From: Streptomyces sp. NBC_01445
Lineage (GTDB): Bacteria > Actinomycetota > Actinomycetes > Streptomycetales > Streptomycetaceae
Length of the DNA stretch: 64,000 nt
NCBI RefSeq assembly: GCF_035918235.1
Contig: NZ_CP109485.1
Location: 744,001-808,000, forward strand
Direction of reading: 5' to 3'
Shown: positions 51,807-60,623 of the stretch, one piece after another
Numbering within the stretch: the stretch's first letter is position 1
Layout: every line of letters starts with the position of its first letter
The notes under the pieces: model-generated
Database searches by the model: none
Seen by the model: only the letters and a program-made list of their open reading frames with translations
What the model was told of the DNA's origin: nothing
Translations under genes and position numbers: made by a program

Positions 51807-53234
51807 TCAGGCGGGTTGCCGGACTCCGAGGTACCTCAGAGCGGACCTCGCCGCGCCGGCGCCGCACATGCCGTGTGCGCCGGGGCCGGGCGGCGTGGCG
51901 GCCGAGCAGATGAACACGCCGGGCAGACCGGTGCCGTAGGGGTCGAGCGCGGGGCGCGGGCCGAGGAGTAGGTACGGGACCGTGTTGGCTCCCGTGACGA
52001 TGTCGCCTCCGACGAAGTTGGGGTTGGCCGCGGCGAAGTCGGCGGGCCGGGTGATGTGCCGGCCCACGATGCGTTCGCGTACGCCGGGGGCGAATCGCTC
52101 GAACTGGCGGAGGATCGCTTCGGTGGCGTCTCCGTCGTAGTCGTACGGGACATGCGCGTAGGCCCAGACAGGGTGTACGTCGCCGACCGAGCGGGTGGGG
52201 TCGGCCAGGTACTGCTGGCCGACCAGGACGAAGGGGCGCTCGGGCATCCGCCCGGCCACGACGTCCCGCTCCCCACGTGCCACGTCGGCGAACGGGCCGC
52301 CGAGGTGGACGGTGCCTGAGCGTCGGGCGTCCTCGTTCGTCCAGGGCACGCCGCCTTCGACGGCCAGGTCGACCTTGAACGCGCCGGGACCGCGGCGGAA
52401 GCGCCGGTAGGCGGACCGTACGCGGGCGGGAAGCCGGTCGCCGTAGATGCGGGCGATCTGGCCGGGGTCGAGGTCGAGGAGCGTCACGTCGGCGGGCGGG
52501 ATCTGCGAGGAGCGGGTGATGTGTACGCCGGTGTGGATCGTGCCGCCGTGCTCGCCCAGTACGTTCTCCAGGCTGCGGGCGATGGACTGTGAGCCGCCCT
52601 CGGCGACGGCCCATCCGGCGGCGTGCCCGGCGGTGAGGATGCCCAGTCCGATCGCCGACGTGAACGGGTGGGTCAGCGGACGGAACGCGTGCGCCGCGAC
52701 GCCCGCCCACAGCGCCTGCGCCTGGGGGGTTCTGAAGAGACGTGCGAGGACGGTGGCGGGCAGGGTGGTCGGCAGGCCGAAGCGCGCGAGCAGCAGCGGG
52801 TGCGTCGGGACGCGCAGCAGAGGGCGCATGACGTCCTGGGCGAGCGCGTCCCAGTGGCGCACGGGCGTTTCGAAGAGTGCCCGGTACCGTCCGGCGTCGG
52901 CACCGAGCATGAGGGCGGTGTCCTCGACGGAGCGCATCAGTACCCCCGCACTGCCGTCGTCCAGCGGGTGTACGCAGTCGACGTCCGCCAACTTCCAGCG
53001 CAGTCCGTGCCGTTCGAGGCCGAGTGAGCGAAGCGCCGGCGAGGTGACGGCCATCGGGTGGATGGCCGAGCAGTGGTCGTGCAGCAGGCCGGGAAGGACG
53101 GCCTCGTGGCTGCGGGTGCCGCCGCCGACCTCGTCCGCGGCTTCGAGGAGCGTGACCTCGAGGCCCGCCTTCGCGAGCAGGGCCGCGGCGACGAGCCCGT
53201 TGGGCCCGCCGCCGACGATGACGGCGGACGTCAT
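51807..53234 (-). CDS. Phytoene desaturase (CrtI)-like FAD-dependent oxidoreductase
   Basis: 475 residues. The N-terminus VIVGGGPNGLVAAALLAKAGLEVTLLEAADEVGGGTRS is the FAD-binding GxGxxG motif with the Glu-rich second strand; the C-terminal GVFICSAATPPGPGAHGMCGAGAA is the CrtI-type end. Other members oxidise carotenoids or lipids. The ATG at 53234 overlaps the stop of the DUF3556 gene. Together they form an operon seen in other actinobacteria; the substrate is unknown. Confidence 0.85.
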   Translation of the reverse strand: MTSAVIVGGGPNGLVAAALLAKAGLEVTLLEAADEVGGGTRSHEAVLPGLLHDHCSAIHPMAVTSPALRSLGLERHGLRWKLADVDCVHPLDDGSAGVLMRSVEDTALMLGADAGRYRALFETPVRHWDALAQDVMRPLLRVPTHPLLLARFGLPTTLPATVLARLFRTPQAQALWAGVAAHAFRPLTHPFTSAIGLGILTAGHAAGWAVAEGGSQSIARSLENVLGEHGGTIHTGVHITRSSQIPPADVTLLDLDPGQIARIYGDRLPARVRSAYRRFRRGPGAFKVDLAVEGGVPWTNEDARRSGTVHLGGPFADVARGERDVVAGRMPERPFVLVGQQYLADPTRSVGDVHPVWAYAHVPYDYDGDATEAILRQFERFAPGVRERIVGRHITRPADFAAANPNFVGGDIVTGANTVPYLLLGPRPALDPYGTGLPGVFICSAATPPGPGAHGMCGAGAARSALRYLGVRQPA

Positions 53235-55030
53235 GACGCCGTGTCCATGGGCGGCAGGCCCTCGACGGAGCCGTCCGCGTCGGGCACCGGCCGCAGCGGG
53301 TGCACGGACTGCACACCGTAGACCGGGTAGCCCGGGCCGTCGGTGGGCCACGGCTGCCGGGTCACCATGTCGTGCACCTTGACGTGTCCGCGTTCCAGCA
53401 GACCGAGGGCGGCGTCGTGGACCTCATACGTCTGATTCTGCCGGTGGATGGGCTGACTCTCCAGGCAGATCACGCGGACCTCGCCGGGCGCGAAGCCGCA
53501 GCGGGCCTGTACGGCGCGCAGGAGCTGATCGTCGTGGAGGTGGCCCTCGCCGAAGTTCCAGCCGATCGCAAAGCCGCCGATCAGCTCTCCCTCGACGACG
53601 ACGGCGTCTTCCTGACCGTCGGCGACCCGGTCGATGAGTCCGTTGTGGGCGCGGCCATGGGCGTGCATGGCCCGCCAGCCGTGCGCCTTGCTGGCCACCA
53701 GCAGCGCGGTGTCCGCGTCGTACAGGGTCTCCAGCTGCTTGGTGGGCAGGCGGCACGACGTGGTCAGTCCCGCCTCCAGTCGCTCCAGGGCGTCGCCGGT
53801 GAACACCCACACCGTGGTGGCCCAGTTGCCCGCGTAGTAGCGCATCGCGGGGAGGAAGGAGACGAGGTCGGGCCGTACGTTGCCGAGGATCGGCAGAAAC
53901 AGCAGGCTCGGCAGGATCACGACCAGCAGCCAGGGCGATTGCAGGTCCTGGACCATGACGTCGCCGTGGGCACCGAAGAGGTAGAACAGCGAGAAGATGA
54001 AAAAGAGGTTCCACTCCAGCGGTACGCCCATGGGGACCGTCGAGAGGATGTGGAGGTGGAAGACGGCCATGTAGATCAGGGCCGCCCACGTCCACCAGCC
54101 GCCGTCGCCGAAGAACACCAGGTAGAGCGGGACGCCGTATTCGGTGGCGGTTCCGATGTGGGCGAGGAGGAGCGGCAGCGGGGAGGGGCGCAGGTCGCGC
54201 GGGTGGTCGCGGTAGAAGACCCGCTTGACGCGGCCCGAGGGGATCAGGGGCGCGTTGCTCATCATCGTCGCCACCACGAACGGGAAGTGGCGGTTGAGCT
54301 TGGACGTCGCGGCTCCCCACCACAGCGCCAGCATGACGAGCTTGAAGCCGATGAACATGTCGCTGCAGGGGAAGAAGAAGATCAGCAGCGAGAGCCAGTA
54401 CTGCTCGCCGCGTGCCGCGAGGAAGATGGTCTTGTCCCGCAGGCCGAGCACGGCGACGGTCGCGATGAGCGGTAGGGCCGCCAACGGGTCGAACAGGCCG
54501 ACGTGGCCGAATCCCACGATGCTGCTCCCGTCGCCCGGGCGGCTCAGCAGCCATGCGCCCGAGGCGAGTACGGCGGCGTACAGCAGGACGTCGGCGACGG
54601 TACGGCGGTCGCCTCGGGTCAGCGGCACCTTGTCCGGCCACGGAGGCAACCTGATGGTGCCCGGCCGCAGCCAGTACAGGATGGAGCCGATCGGCGGGTT
54701 GAAGCGGGAGGTGAGCGGGCCGGATCCGCAGCCGAGGCCGATCACTTCCCACAGGAGCGTGAAGACGATCAGCTTCTGGTAGACGATCGGCTCGTCCCAC
54801 CAGGAGGCCACGTCGGTGACGGTTCCGAGGCCCGGGGTCAGCGAGATCACCAGGGCCGCCCCACCGCCGTAGAGCAGGCACTTGACGACGTAGAACAGGA
54901 GCACCCCGTAGGGGCTGCCGAAGCCGTACTCGACCCAGTCCCGGGTGAGGATCTCCAGGCGCTCGCGGCGCGGCAGGGAGCGGAACGTGTCGGCGTCGAC
55001 AGGCGGCAGTTGGGGTTTGATGAAGCCCAT
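53231..55030 (-). CDS. DUF3556 membrane protein
   Basis: 599 residues from the ATG at 55030, MGFIKPQLPPVDADTFRSLPRRERLEILTRDWVEYGFGSPYGVLLFYVVK. About 8-10 helices (VLLFYVVKCLLYGGGAALVISL, VADVLLYAAVLASGAWLL and others), with a soluble C-terminal part holding DADTALLVASKAHGWRAMHAHGRAHNGLID. This is the DUF3556 family, function unknown, common in mycobacteria and streptomycetes and often next to a CrtI-like gene. Overlaps that gene by ATGA. A decayed regulator is divergent 187 bp away. Confidence 0.85.
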   Translation of the reverse strand: MGFIKPQLPPVDADTFRSLPRRERLEILTRDWVEYGFGSPYGVLLFYVVKCLLYGGGAALVISLTPGLGTVTDVASWWDEPIVYQKLIVFTLLWEVIGLGCGSGPLTSRFNPPIGSILYWLRPGTIRLPPWPDKVPLTRGDRRTVADVLLYAAVLASGAWLLSRPGDGSSIVGFGHVGLFDPLAALPLIATVAVLGLRDKTIFLAARGEQYWLSLLIFFFPCSDMFIGFKLVMLALWWGAATSKLNRHFPFVVATMMSNAPLIPSGRVKRVFYRDHPRDLRPSPLPLLLAHIGTATEYGVPLYLVFFGDGGWWTWAALIYMAVFHLHILSTVPMGVPLEWNLFFIFSLFYLFGAHGDVMVQDLQSPWLLVVILPSLLFLPILGNVRPDLVSFLPAMRYYAGNWATTVWVFTGDALERLEAGLTTSCRLPTKQLETLYDADTALLVASKAHGWRAMHAHGRAHNGLIDRVADGQEDAVVVEGELIGGFAIGWNFGEGHLHDDQLLRAVQARCGFAPGEVRVICLESQPIHRQNQTYEVHDAALGLLERGHVKVHDMVTRQPWPTDGPGYPVYGVQSVHPLRPVPDADGSVEGLPPMDTAS

Positions 55031-55216
55031 GAGGTCACACCTTTGTGTCTCGTCGGAGCCGTTTGTCGTGAGGAACGCGGTGGCCCGGCCTGGTGGCCTC
55101 CGTGAACGTAGGACCAATTGCCCCGCCGCGGCGACGGATGCGCGTCACAAGATGTGCGCGGGCTTTCGTGCGGCGGGCACGAACGAGGGGAGAGCGCCTC
55201 CGCGTAAGGTCCGGGC

Positions 55217-56214
55217 ATGTCGACAGAACAGTCGTTGGCCATCGCAGCGGTCGACAGCCTTTGGGACGCGCGGGAAGAGCTCATCGCGGGGCTCGTGCGG
55301 GTGACGCCCACCCAGATCGCCGCGCTCGATCACGACGCCGCCCTGCGTTCCCTGCTCGAAGCGAGCATCACCGAGAACATCGTGGCCGCGTTGAACTTCA
55401 TCAAGCAGGGCATCGACCCGGACGATCTGGAGGCGCCGACCGCGGCTCTCGCGTATGCCCGCGTGCTGGCCCAGCGCGACGTGCCGCTCTCGGCCCTCAT
55501 CCGCGCCTATCGCATCGGGCATTCCCTGGTTCTCGACCAGGCCTTCGCCAGCCTCGACGACCTGCCACCCGACGACCGGGTGCCGCTCGTTCTTTTCCTT
55601 GTCCGCCGCTCGGCGCTGTTCATCGACCAGATCTGCGAGCAGGTCGGGCGGGCCTACGAGCGCGAGCGTGAGCGGTGGGTGGCCGGCCGGAGCGGCGTCC
55701 GCCAGCAGTGGGTCAACGAGTTGCTGGGCGGCGGCCCGGTGGACAGGGCGGCCGCCGAGCGGGCACTGCGCTATCGGCACGCCAGGCCGCCCAGGTCAAG
55801 GAGATCCTCGCGACACGACTCGACGGCACGCGGACGCGGCTCGCCGGCGCGAGGAATCGGGGCCCGCGCGCCGGCCGACCGCACTGGGTGCACTACGCCG
55901 ATGTGGCACCGGTCGCGCTGATGGCCGGAGACCTCCCGGCCGTACACGACTTCGTGGCGGCCACGCTGGGCGAACTGGCGCAGGCCGGGCCACGCGGTGC
56001 CACCCTGCGCGAGACGCTACGGACGTTCCTCACCCACCACCGCAGCTACGCGGCCGCGGCACGGGCGATGAACCTGCACCGCAACTCCGTCCAGTACCGG
56101 GTGCAGCAGGCGACCGCGCTGCTGCCGGACGGCGCCCACAGCCTCGACGACGACTTCCACGTCCGCGCCGCGCTGCTCGCCGCGCACTGGCTGGGGAGTG
56201 CGGTCCTTGCGTGA
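55217..56214 (+). pseudogene. PucR/CdaR-type regulator, broken by deletion and frameshift
   Basis: The N-terminal part is normal: MSTEQSLAIAAVDSLWDAREELIAGLVRVTPTQI with RAYRIGHSLVLDQAFASL and WVNELLGGGPVDRAAAERALRYR, then the frame is lost near 55785. The C-terminal PucR HTH_30 domain continues in another frame, with VHYADVAPVALMAGDLPAVHDFVAATLGELA and TFLTHHRSYAAAARAMNLHRNSVQYRVQQA ending at 56214. The middle CdaR-like domain of about 120 residues is largely missing. Divergent from the DUF3556-CrtI pair, it may have been its regulator. Confidence 0.75.
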
Positions 56215-56235
56215 CGGATCCCTCGCGCCCACCGG

Positions 56236-56877
56236 TCACTTGCCGGTGCCGACGGGGTCGACCGTGATGGCCGGGCCGGAGCCATCGGTGGCGGGAACGT
56301 TGATGGTGACGGGCAGGGTGTGGGAATGCGTCTCGTTGGGCGGGGTGACGACGAGGCTGGTGAAGGTGACGCCGGAGCCGCCGGAGTCGTTCGACGGGTA
56401 GTGGAGCGTGAAGCGGGTCTCCTCGCCGGGCTTGACGCTGACGCTCGGCGGGGCGAGCTTGCTGCGCTCGGCGCTGACGGTGCCGTCCTTGCCCTTCAGG
56501 TCGGCTCCGGGGAAACCCTTGAGGGTGCAGGTGGCGGAACCGGTGTTCTTGAGGTTCACGACGAGCGTGCCCTCGGCCATGCCGCCGGAGCTGCTGAAGG
56601 CGAGGTGGGAGGTCTGGCAGGCACCCGTACCCGTTCCGGAACCGCCGTTGGAGGAACCCCCGGTGCTCGCGTCGGATCCCGCCGTGCTGGTGCCGTTGCC
56701 GGTCGATGCGCTGCTGCCGCCGGAGTCCTGAGAACCGGAGCTCTGGGAACCGGAGCTCCGGGCGGACGAGGAGGAGTCGTCCGACCCGGCCGAGGAGTCG
56801 CCGCCGCTCTGGCAGGCGGTGAGCGAAAGGCCCGCGACGACGGCGACGGCGAGGAGGGAGAGCTTCTGGACGCGCAT
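56236..56877 (-). CDS. DUF4232 lipoprotein
   Basis: 213 residues with a signal peptide and lipobox LTAC (LSLTACQSGG), then a Ser/Gly-rich linker of about 65 residues and a DUF4232 domain: ACQTSHLAFSSSGGMAEGTLVVNLKNTGSATCTLKGFPGADL. Exported and membrane-anchored; function unknown in this family, often cell-envelope associated. The ATG at 56877 is followed upstream by an 11-bp repeat array. Confidence 0.85.
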   Translation of the reverse strand: MRVQKLSLLAVAVVAGLSLTACQSGGDSSAGSDDSSSSARSSGSQSSGSQDSGGSSASTGNGTSTAGSDASTGGSSNGGSGTGTGACQTSHLAFSSSGGMAEGTLVVNLKNTGSATCTLKGFPGADLKGKDGTVSAERSKLAPPSVSVKPGEETRFTLHYPSNDSGGSGVTFTSLVVTPPNETHSHTLPVTINVPATDGSGPAITVDPVGTGK

Positions 56878-56927
56878 GGGGGGTCCCTTTCAGGGTGTCC
56901 GCTCAATCGTCTTGAGCGAGCCGTACT

Positions 56928-56992
56928 GATCGTTGATCGATCGCTTGCCGATCGCTTCCTGATCGGCTGTCGATCGCTTGCTGATCATTGAG
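56928..56992. repeat. Array of 11-bp GATC-containing repeats
   Basis: GATC begins at 56928, 56939, 56950, 56961, 56972 and 56983, exactly 11 bp apart. The units are variants of GATCGCTTGCT; the last is GATCATTGAGA. Just before lies the hairpin GCTCAA-TCGTC-TTGAGC at 56901-56917. The array is 51-115 bp upstream of the lipoprotein start and has no homolog I recognise. It could be a phased set of binding sites. Confidence 0.75.
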
Positions 56993-57141
56993 ACCCTGGC
57001 TGCGCGGGAGCCGTTCCGTCCAAACGTCCTCTAATACATGGCTGTTACAGACACCCCGGCAGGCGGGATCCGGCATACGCGGTGTGTGCCCGCGCAGGAC
57101 AGAGGGAGTTGGATGCGGCGGAGCGCGGCCGACCCGACGGA

Positions 57142-58509
57142 TCAGGCCAGTTCGGCGTCCAGCCACTGCTGGACCTCGGGGGTGACCGGGTCGGTGATGT
57201 CGGCGAACTCCTCGTGCTTCTTGAGGAACTTGGCCACGTAGGGGCAGACCGGGACGATCCTCTTGCCGAGCTCGCGCACGTCGGTGAGTGCCTGCTGGAC
57301 CAGCTGGCCGGCCAGGCCCTGTCCGGCATACGCCTCGTCAACTTCCGTGTGGAAGAAGACACGTTGCACACCGCGGTCGCGGTAGGCGGTCAGGCCGGCA
57401 CGTGCGCCGTCGACCAGGATCTCGTACCGGTGGCGCTCATCGTTCCGCTCGACGGAAGGAACGGAAGGAACAGAGGGAACAGAGGAAGGCTGGGTCATCG
57501 GGTTCCTTCGGAAGAGATCAGCGACGCGGGGGGGGGTCTTGCGCGGCGCGAGGGCGGCATGGGGCAGAGCAGGGGCGGGGAGACGGTCTCCGGGGTAGCC
57601 CTCGACAGCGCCGAAACGCTCCGAGGCGCTCTCCCATTCCTCTCGCGCCCGGACGATGTCCTCGTGACTGCGGCCGATGAAGTTCCACCACATCACGATC
57701 TCCTCCTCGAACGGCGTTCCGCCGAGAAGGACTGTCCGGGCCGTCTCGTCGGACTCGTTGACGAGGGTCAGGGTGTCGGCGCCGGGGTGGACGTAACCCA
57801 GGTCGGCGGGGCGTAGCAGGGCGTCGGCCACACGGACCTCCCCGTGGTCCACGAGTACGCCGTGTTCGAAATCGGCGTCCACGGCGAGCGTGAGCGACGC
57901 ACGTGGCGCAAGGGTGATCTCGGCGCCGAGCAGGGGCGTGAAGGTCGGCACCGGGGAGACGGATCCGGCCAGGGCACCCAGGAAGACCCTGATCTCGGCA
58001 CCCTCCGTCCGCACCGGCTCGGGCACATGGTGCTGGAAGTCCCGCCCGGTGTGCCGGTGTTCTTCGGGGAGCGCCACCCAGAGCTGGACGCCGTGCAAGG
58101 TCGTGGTGCGCGGGGTGGAGACCTCGCTGTGGCTGATGCCGTGTCCGCCCGTCATCAGGTTCAGTTCACCGGGCCGTACGTAGGCGTGGCTGCCGAGGCT
58201 GTCGCGGTGTTCGATCTCCCCGCTGAACAGCCAGCTCACCGTCTGCAGGCCGGTGTGGGGATGCGGGGCGACATCCATGCCACCTGTGCGGCCGACATCG
58301 TCGGGGCCATAGTGATCGGCGAAACACCAGGCACCGATCAGGGTCCGGGACCGCTGCGGGAGCGTACGTCGCACGGTCATCGCCCGCGGCCCGCCCAGAG
58401 GGACGTCGCGCGGGGCGAGCACGTCGACCCGTTGGCCCTCGGCCGACAGCTCGCCTGCCACCCGGGAGCCGCCATGCACTCCGACCGGACCTGCTTCCGC
58501 ATTACTCAT
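57142..58509 (-). CDS. Pirin-family protein fused in frame to a GNAT acetyltransferase
   Basis: 455 residues from the ATG at 58509 (GGAGGAGG site). The pirin cupin domain (residues about 1-325) has VRRTLPQRSRTLIGAWCFADHYGP, HPHTGLQTVSWLFSGEIEHRDSLGSH and MTGGHGISHSE, with metal-binding His residues. The last ~118 residues from MTQPSSVPS are a YjdJ-like GNAT (YEILVDGARAGLTAYRDRGVQRVFFHTEVDEAYAGQGLAGQL). They are normally separate genes. The join is created by a G9 tract at 57528-57536; with eight Gs the pirin would stop at a TGA that overlaps the GNAT's ATG. So the fusion may be a slip or a switch. Confidence 0.8.
   Translation of the reverse strand: MSNAEAGPVGVHGGSRVAGELSAEGQRVDVLAPRDVPLGGPRAMTVRRTLPQRSRTLIGAWCFADHYGPDDVGRTGGMDVAPHPHTGLQTVSWLFSGEIEHRDSLGSHAYVRPGELNLMTGGHGISHSEVSTPRTTTLHGVQLWVALPEEHRHTGRDFQHHVPEPVRTEGAEIRVFLGALAGSVSPVPTFTPLLGAEITLAPRASLTLAVDADFEHGVLVDHGEVRVADALLRPADLGYVHPGADTLTLVNESDETARTVLLGGTPFEEEIVMWWNFIGRSHEDIVRAREEWESASERFGAVEGYPGDRLPAPALPHAALAPRKTPPRVADLFRRNPMTQPSSVPSVPSVPSVERNDERHRYEILVDGARAGLTAYRDRGVQRVFFHTEVDEAYAGQGLAGQLVQQALTDVRELGKRIVPVCPYVAKFLKKHEEFADITDPVTPEVQQWLDAELA
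57528..57536. repeat. G9 homopolymer at the pirin-GNAT junction
   Basis: Nine G (C on the coding strand) just before the GNAT start. The reading frame of the pirin stop versus fusion depends on the length of this run. Slippage-prone. Confidence 0.85.
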
Positions 58510-58582
58510 CGCGGCCACCTCCTCCACCATGATAGTTTTACGTTCAACAACTTGTCTCGATCTTAGAACACGAAACGGCCCC

Positions 58583-59113
58583 ATGTACACATCGGAGCAA
58601 GGGCCCGCGAGCGGCCCGGAGAAGTCCACGTCGAACCAGCCGGCGGCGGGATCCACACCCCGGCGGATCTTCATCGACAAGCAGAGCCCCAAGGCCTACC
58701 ACGCACTCGTGCAGACGTCGGAGGCGGTGCGAGCGGCCGCCGCCGACGCGGGCCTCGACCGCAGGCTGGTGGAACTGGTCAACCTCCGCGTGTCACAGAT
58801 CAACGGCTGCGCCTACTGCCTGCACGTACACACCCGGGCGGCGCAGCGCGCCGGCGACACGACCGAGCGGCTGGGCGTGCTGTCGGCGTGGCGGGACACG
58901 GAACTGTTCAGCCCCACGGAACGAGCTGCCCTGGGACTGGCGGAGGCGACGACCGTGCCGTCCGACGCCGTCGCGCAGGAATCCGCCTACACCGCCGCCC
59001 GGGCCGAGCTCACCGAGGATCAGATCGCCGCCGTGATCTGGGTCGCGATAACGATCAACGCATTCAACCGCGTATCGATCCTCAGCAAACACCCGGTACG
59101 GGCGGATGGCTGA
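58583..59113 (+). CDS. Carboxymuconolactone decarboxylase / AhpD-family protein
   Basis: 176 residues; a longer frame from 58529 is possible. QRRIF.. then [31 protein letters not shown] carries the CxxC of AhpD-like peroxidases (CAYC) and its following His. Family members reduce peroxides with a thiol or act as decarboxylase-like enzymes. It is divergent from the pirin gene (a redox-related cupin), so the two may respond to the same stress. The N-terminal 25 residues are disordered. Confidence 0.85.
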   Translation: MYTSEQGPASGPEKSTSNQPAAGSTPRRIFIDKQSPKAYHALVQTSEAVRAAAADAGLDRRLVELVNLRVSQINGCAYCLHVHTRAAQRAGDTTERLGVLSAWRDTELFSPTERAALGLAEATTVPSDAVAQESAYTAARAELTEDQIAAVIWVAITINAFNRVSILSKHPVRADG

Positions 59114-59202
59114 CGCGTTCTCAGACCTTCACATCCCTAGCCATTCAGGCGGTTGCCGAAATTCGCTTCGTGTGCCGTGGTGGGTGCCTCTACCCTGACC
59201 CG

Positions 59203-59736
59203 GTGACGACTCAGGTGATCGTGTTGAACGGTGGGTCCAGTTCGGGCAAGTCCGGGATCGTCCGGTGTCTACAGGCGGTACTGCCGGATCCATGGCTCGC
59301 CTTCGGCATCGACCGGCTGATCGAGGCGATGCCCGCGTCCATGAAGGCATCGGGCGAAGGAATCGAGATCACTTCAGCCGGCGCGGTGAGCGTCGGAGCG
59401 GTGTTCCAGGAGCTGGAAGCAGCATGGATGGAGGGGGTCGCCGCGACGGCCGGTGCAGGCGCCCGGATCGTGATCGATGACGTGTTCCTCGGCGGGACGG
59501 AGTCACAGGAGCGGTGGCAGAAAGCTCTGGGCGGACTCGACGTGCTGTGGGTCGGCGTCAGGTGCGACAGCGAGGTCGCCGCGGGCCGCGAGATCGTCCG
59601 TGGGGACCGCGCCCAGGGGATGGCCGCAGCGCAGGCGGAGACGGTCCACCGGGGCGTCGTCTACGACCTGGAGGTGGACACCACGCACACGGAGTCCCTG
59701 GAGTGCGCGCGGACCATCGCCGCCCAGGTCAAGTGA
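59203..59736 (+). CDS. cpt: Chloramphenicol 3-O-phosphotransferase
   Basis: 177 residues from a GTG at 59203, with TACCCT 6 bp upstream, a -10-like hexamer, so probably leaderless. [40 protein letters not shown] matches the Streptomyces venezuelae CPT: P-loop GGSSSGKS at residues 10-17 and catalytic Asp37 (FGID). [10 protein letters not shown] and VDTTHTES complete the match. The enzyme inactivates chloramphenicol by phosphorylation of the 3-hydroxyl; homologs occur in strains that do not make chloramphenicol. No chloramphenicol pathway genes are in this window. Confidence 0.9.
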   Translation: MTTQVIVLNGGSSSGKSGIVRCLQAVLPDPWLAFGIDRLIEAMPASMKASGEGIEITSAGAVSVGAVFQELEAAWMEGVAATAGAGARIVIDDVFLGGTESQERWQKALGGLDVLWVGVRCDSEVAAGREIVRGDRAQGMAAAQAETVHRGVVYDLEVDTTHTESLECARTIAAQVK

Positions 59737-59793
59737 TTTTCCGCAGGTCGGCCCGGGTGCCGTCACCATGACCGCGCCGTTTAGGGTGCGGTC

Positions 59794-60573
59794 ATGACCT
59801 CGCAGAACTACCTCTCCGAACTGTTCTCGCTCGACGGCCGGACCGCTGTGGTGACCGGTGGCAGCTCCGGCATCGGCAAAGCCATCGCCGGTGCGCTCGC
59901 CCGCGCTGGGGCGAGCGTGGTGATCGTGGCCCGCAAGGAGGCCGAACTCACCGCAACCGTCGACGAGTTGACGGCGGAGGGTTGCCGAGCGGCCTGGGTG
60001 AGCGCGGACCTGAGCACCCGCGACGGGGTGCGCGCGGCGGCGGAGCGGGCGGCCGGGGTGTTCGGCGAGCCCGACATCCTCGTCAACAGCGCCGGGATCA
60101 ACCTGCGGCCCCCGATGAGCGAGCTCGACGACGAGGTGTGGGACGTCACGATGGCGGTCAACCTGGAGGCGCCCCACCTCCTGGGCCGGCGCTTCGGACC
60201 CGGCATGGCCGAGCGGGGCTTCGGGCGGATCATCCACATCACCTCCCAGCAGGCGCACCGGGCGTTCGTCCAGAGCGGCGCGTACGGGGTGTCCAAGGGC
60301 GCCCTGGAGGCGCTGGCCCGCTCGCAGGCCGAGGCGTGGTCGCCCCACGGCGTCACCTGCAACACACTCGTGCCGGGCTTCGTCATGACCCCGCTCAACG
60401 CGCGCTTGTCGTCCGACCCGGAAAAGGTGGCCGCGCTGGCCGCCCGCACGATGGTCGGCCGCAACGGCCTGGCCGAGGACTTCGCCGGAGCCGCGGTGTT
60501 CCTGGCCGGCCCGGCGTCCGCCTACGTCACCGGCCAGGCAATCTTCGTCGACGGCGGATTCTCGGTTCACTAG
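59794..60573 (+). CDS. SDR-family oxidoreductase
   Basis: 259 residues with TGGSSGIGKAIAGALARAGASVVI (TGxxxGxG cofactor loop), NSAGIN, the catalytic Ser in HITSQQ and the active-site YGVSKGALEALA. The C-terminal GQAIFVDGGFS is standard. The ATG at 59794 has a TAGGGT 6 bp upstream, like the preceding gene, suggesting a leaderless mRNA. It belongs to the gluconate/3-oxoacyl reductase-like classical SDR group; the substrate is unknown. Confidence 0.9.
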   Translation: MTSQNYLSELFSLDGRTAVVTGGSSGIGKAIAGALARAGASVVIVARKEAELTATVDELTAEGCRAAWVSADLSTRDGVRAAAERAAGVFGEPDILVNSAGINLRPPMSELDDEVWDVTMAVNLEAPHLLGRRFGPGMAERGFGRIIHITSQQAHRAFVQSGAYGVSKGALEALARSQAEAWSPHGVTCNTLVPGFVMTPLNARLSSDPEKVAALAARTMVGRNGLAEDFAGAAVFLAGPASAYVTGQAIFVDGGFSVH

Positions 60574-60623
60574 CAGCCCAGGGTGGGCTTAACTGCCGTC
60601 GTACACATCACGTCAGTTTGAAA

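Noticed and set aside
49228..53316. A very long open frame on the minus strand across the FdhF-like gene and the start of the DUF3556 region
   Set aside because: It is antisense to strongly conserved enzymes and has low-complexity Arg/Ala/Pro content. Long empty frames are expected opposite high-GC genes.
56928..56992. Origin of replication iterons or phage attachment site
   Set aside because: No replication or integrase gene is near, and unit composition does not match known iterons; recorded only as a repeat array.
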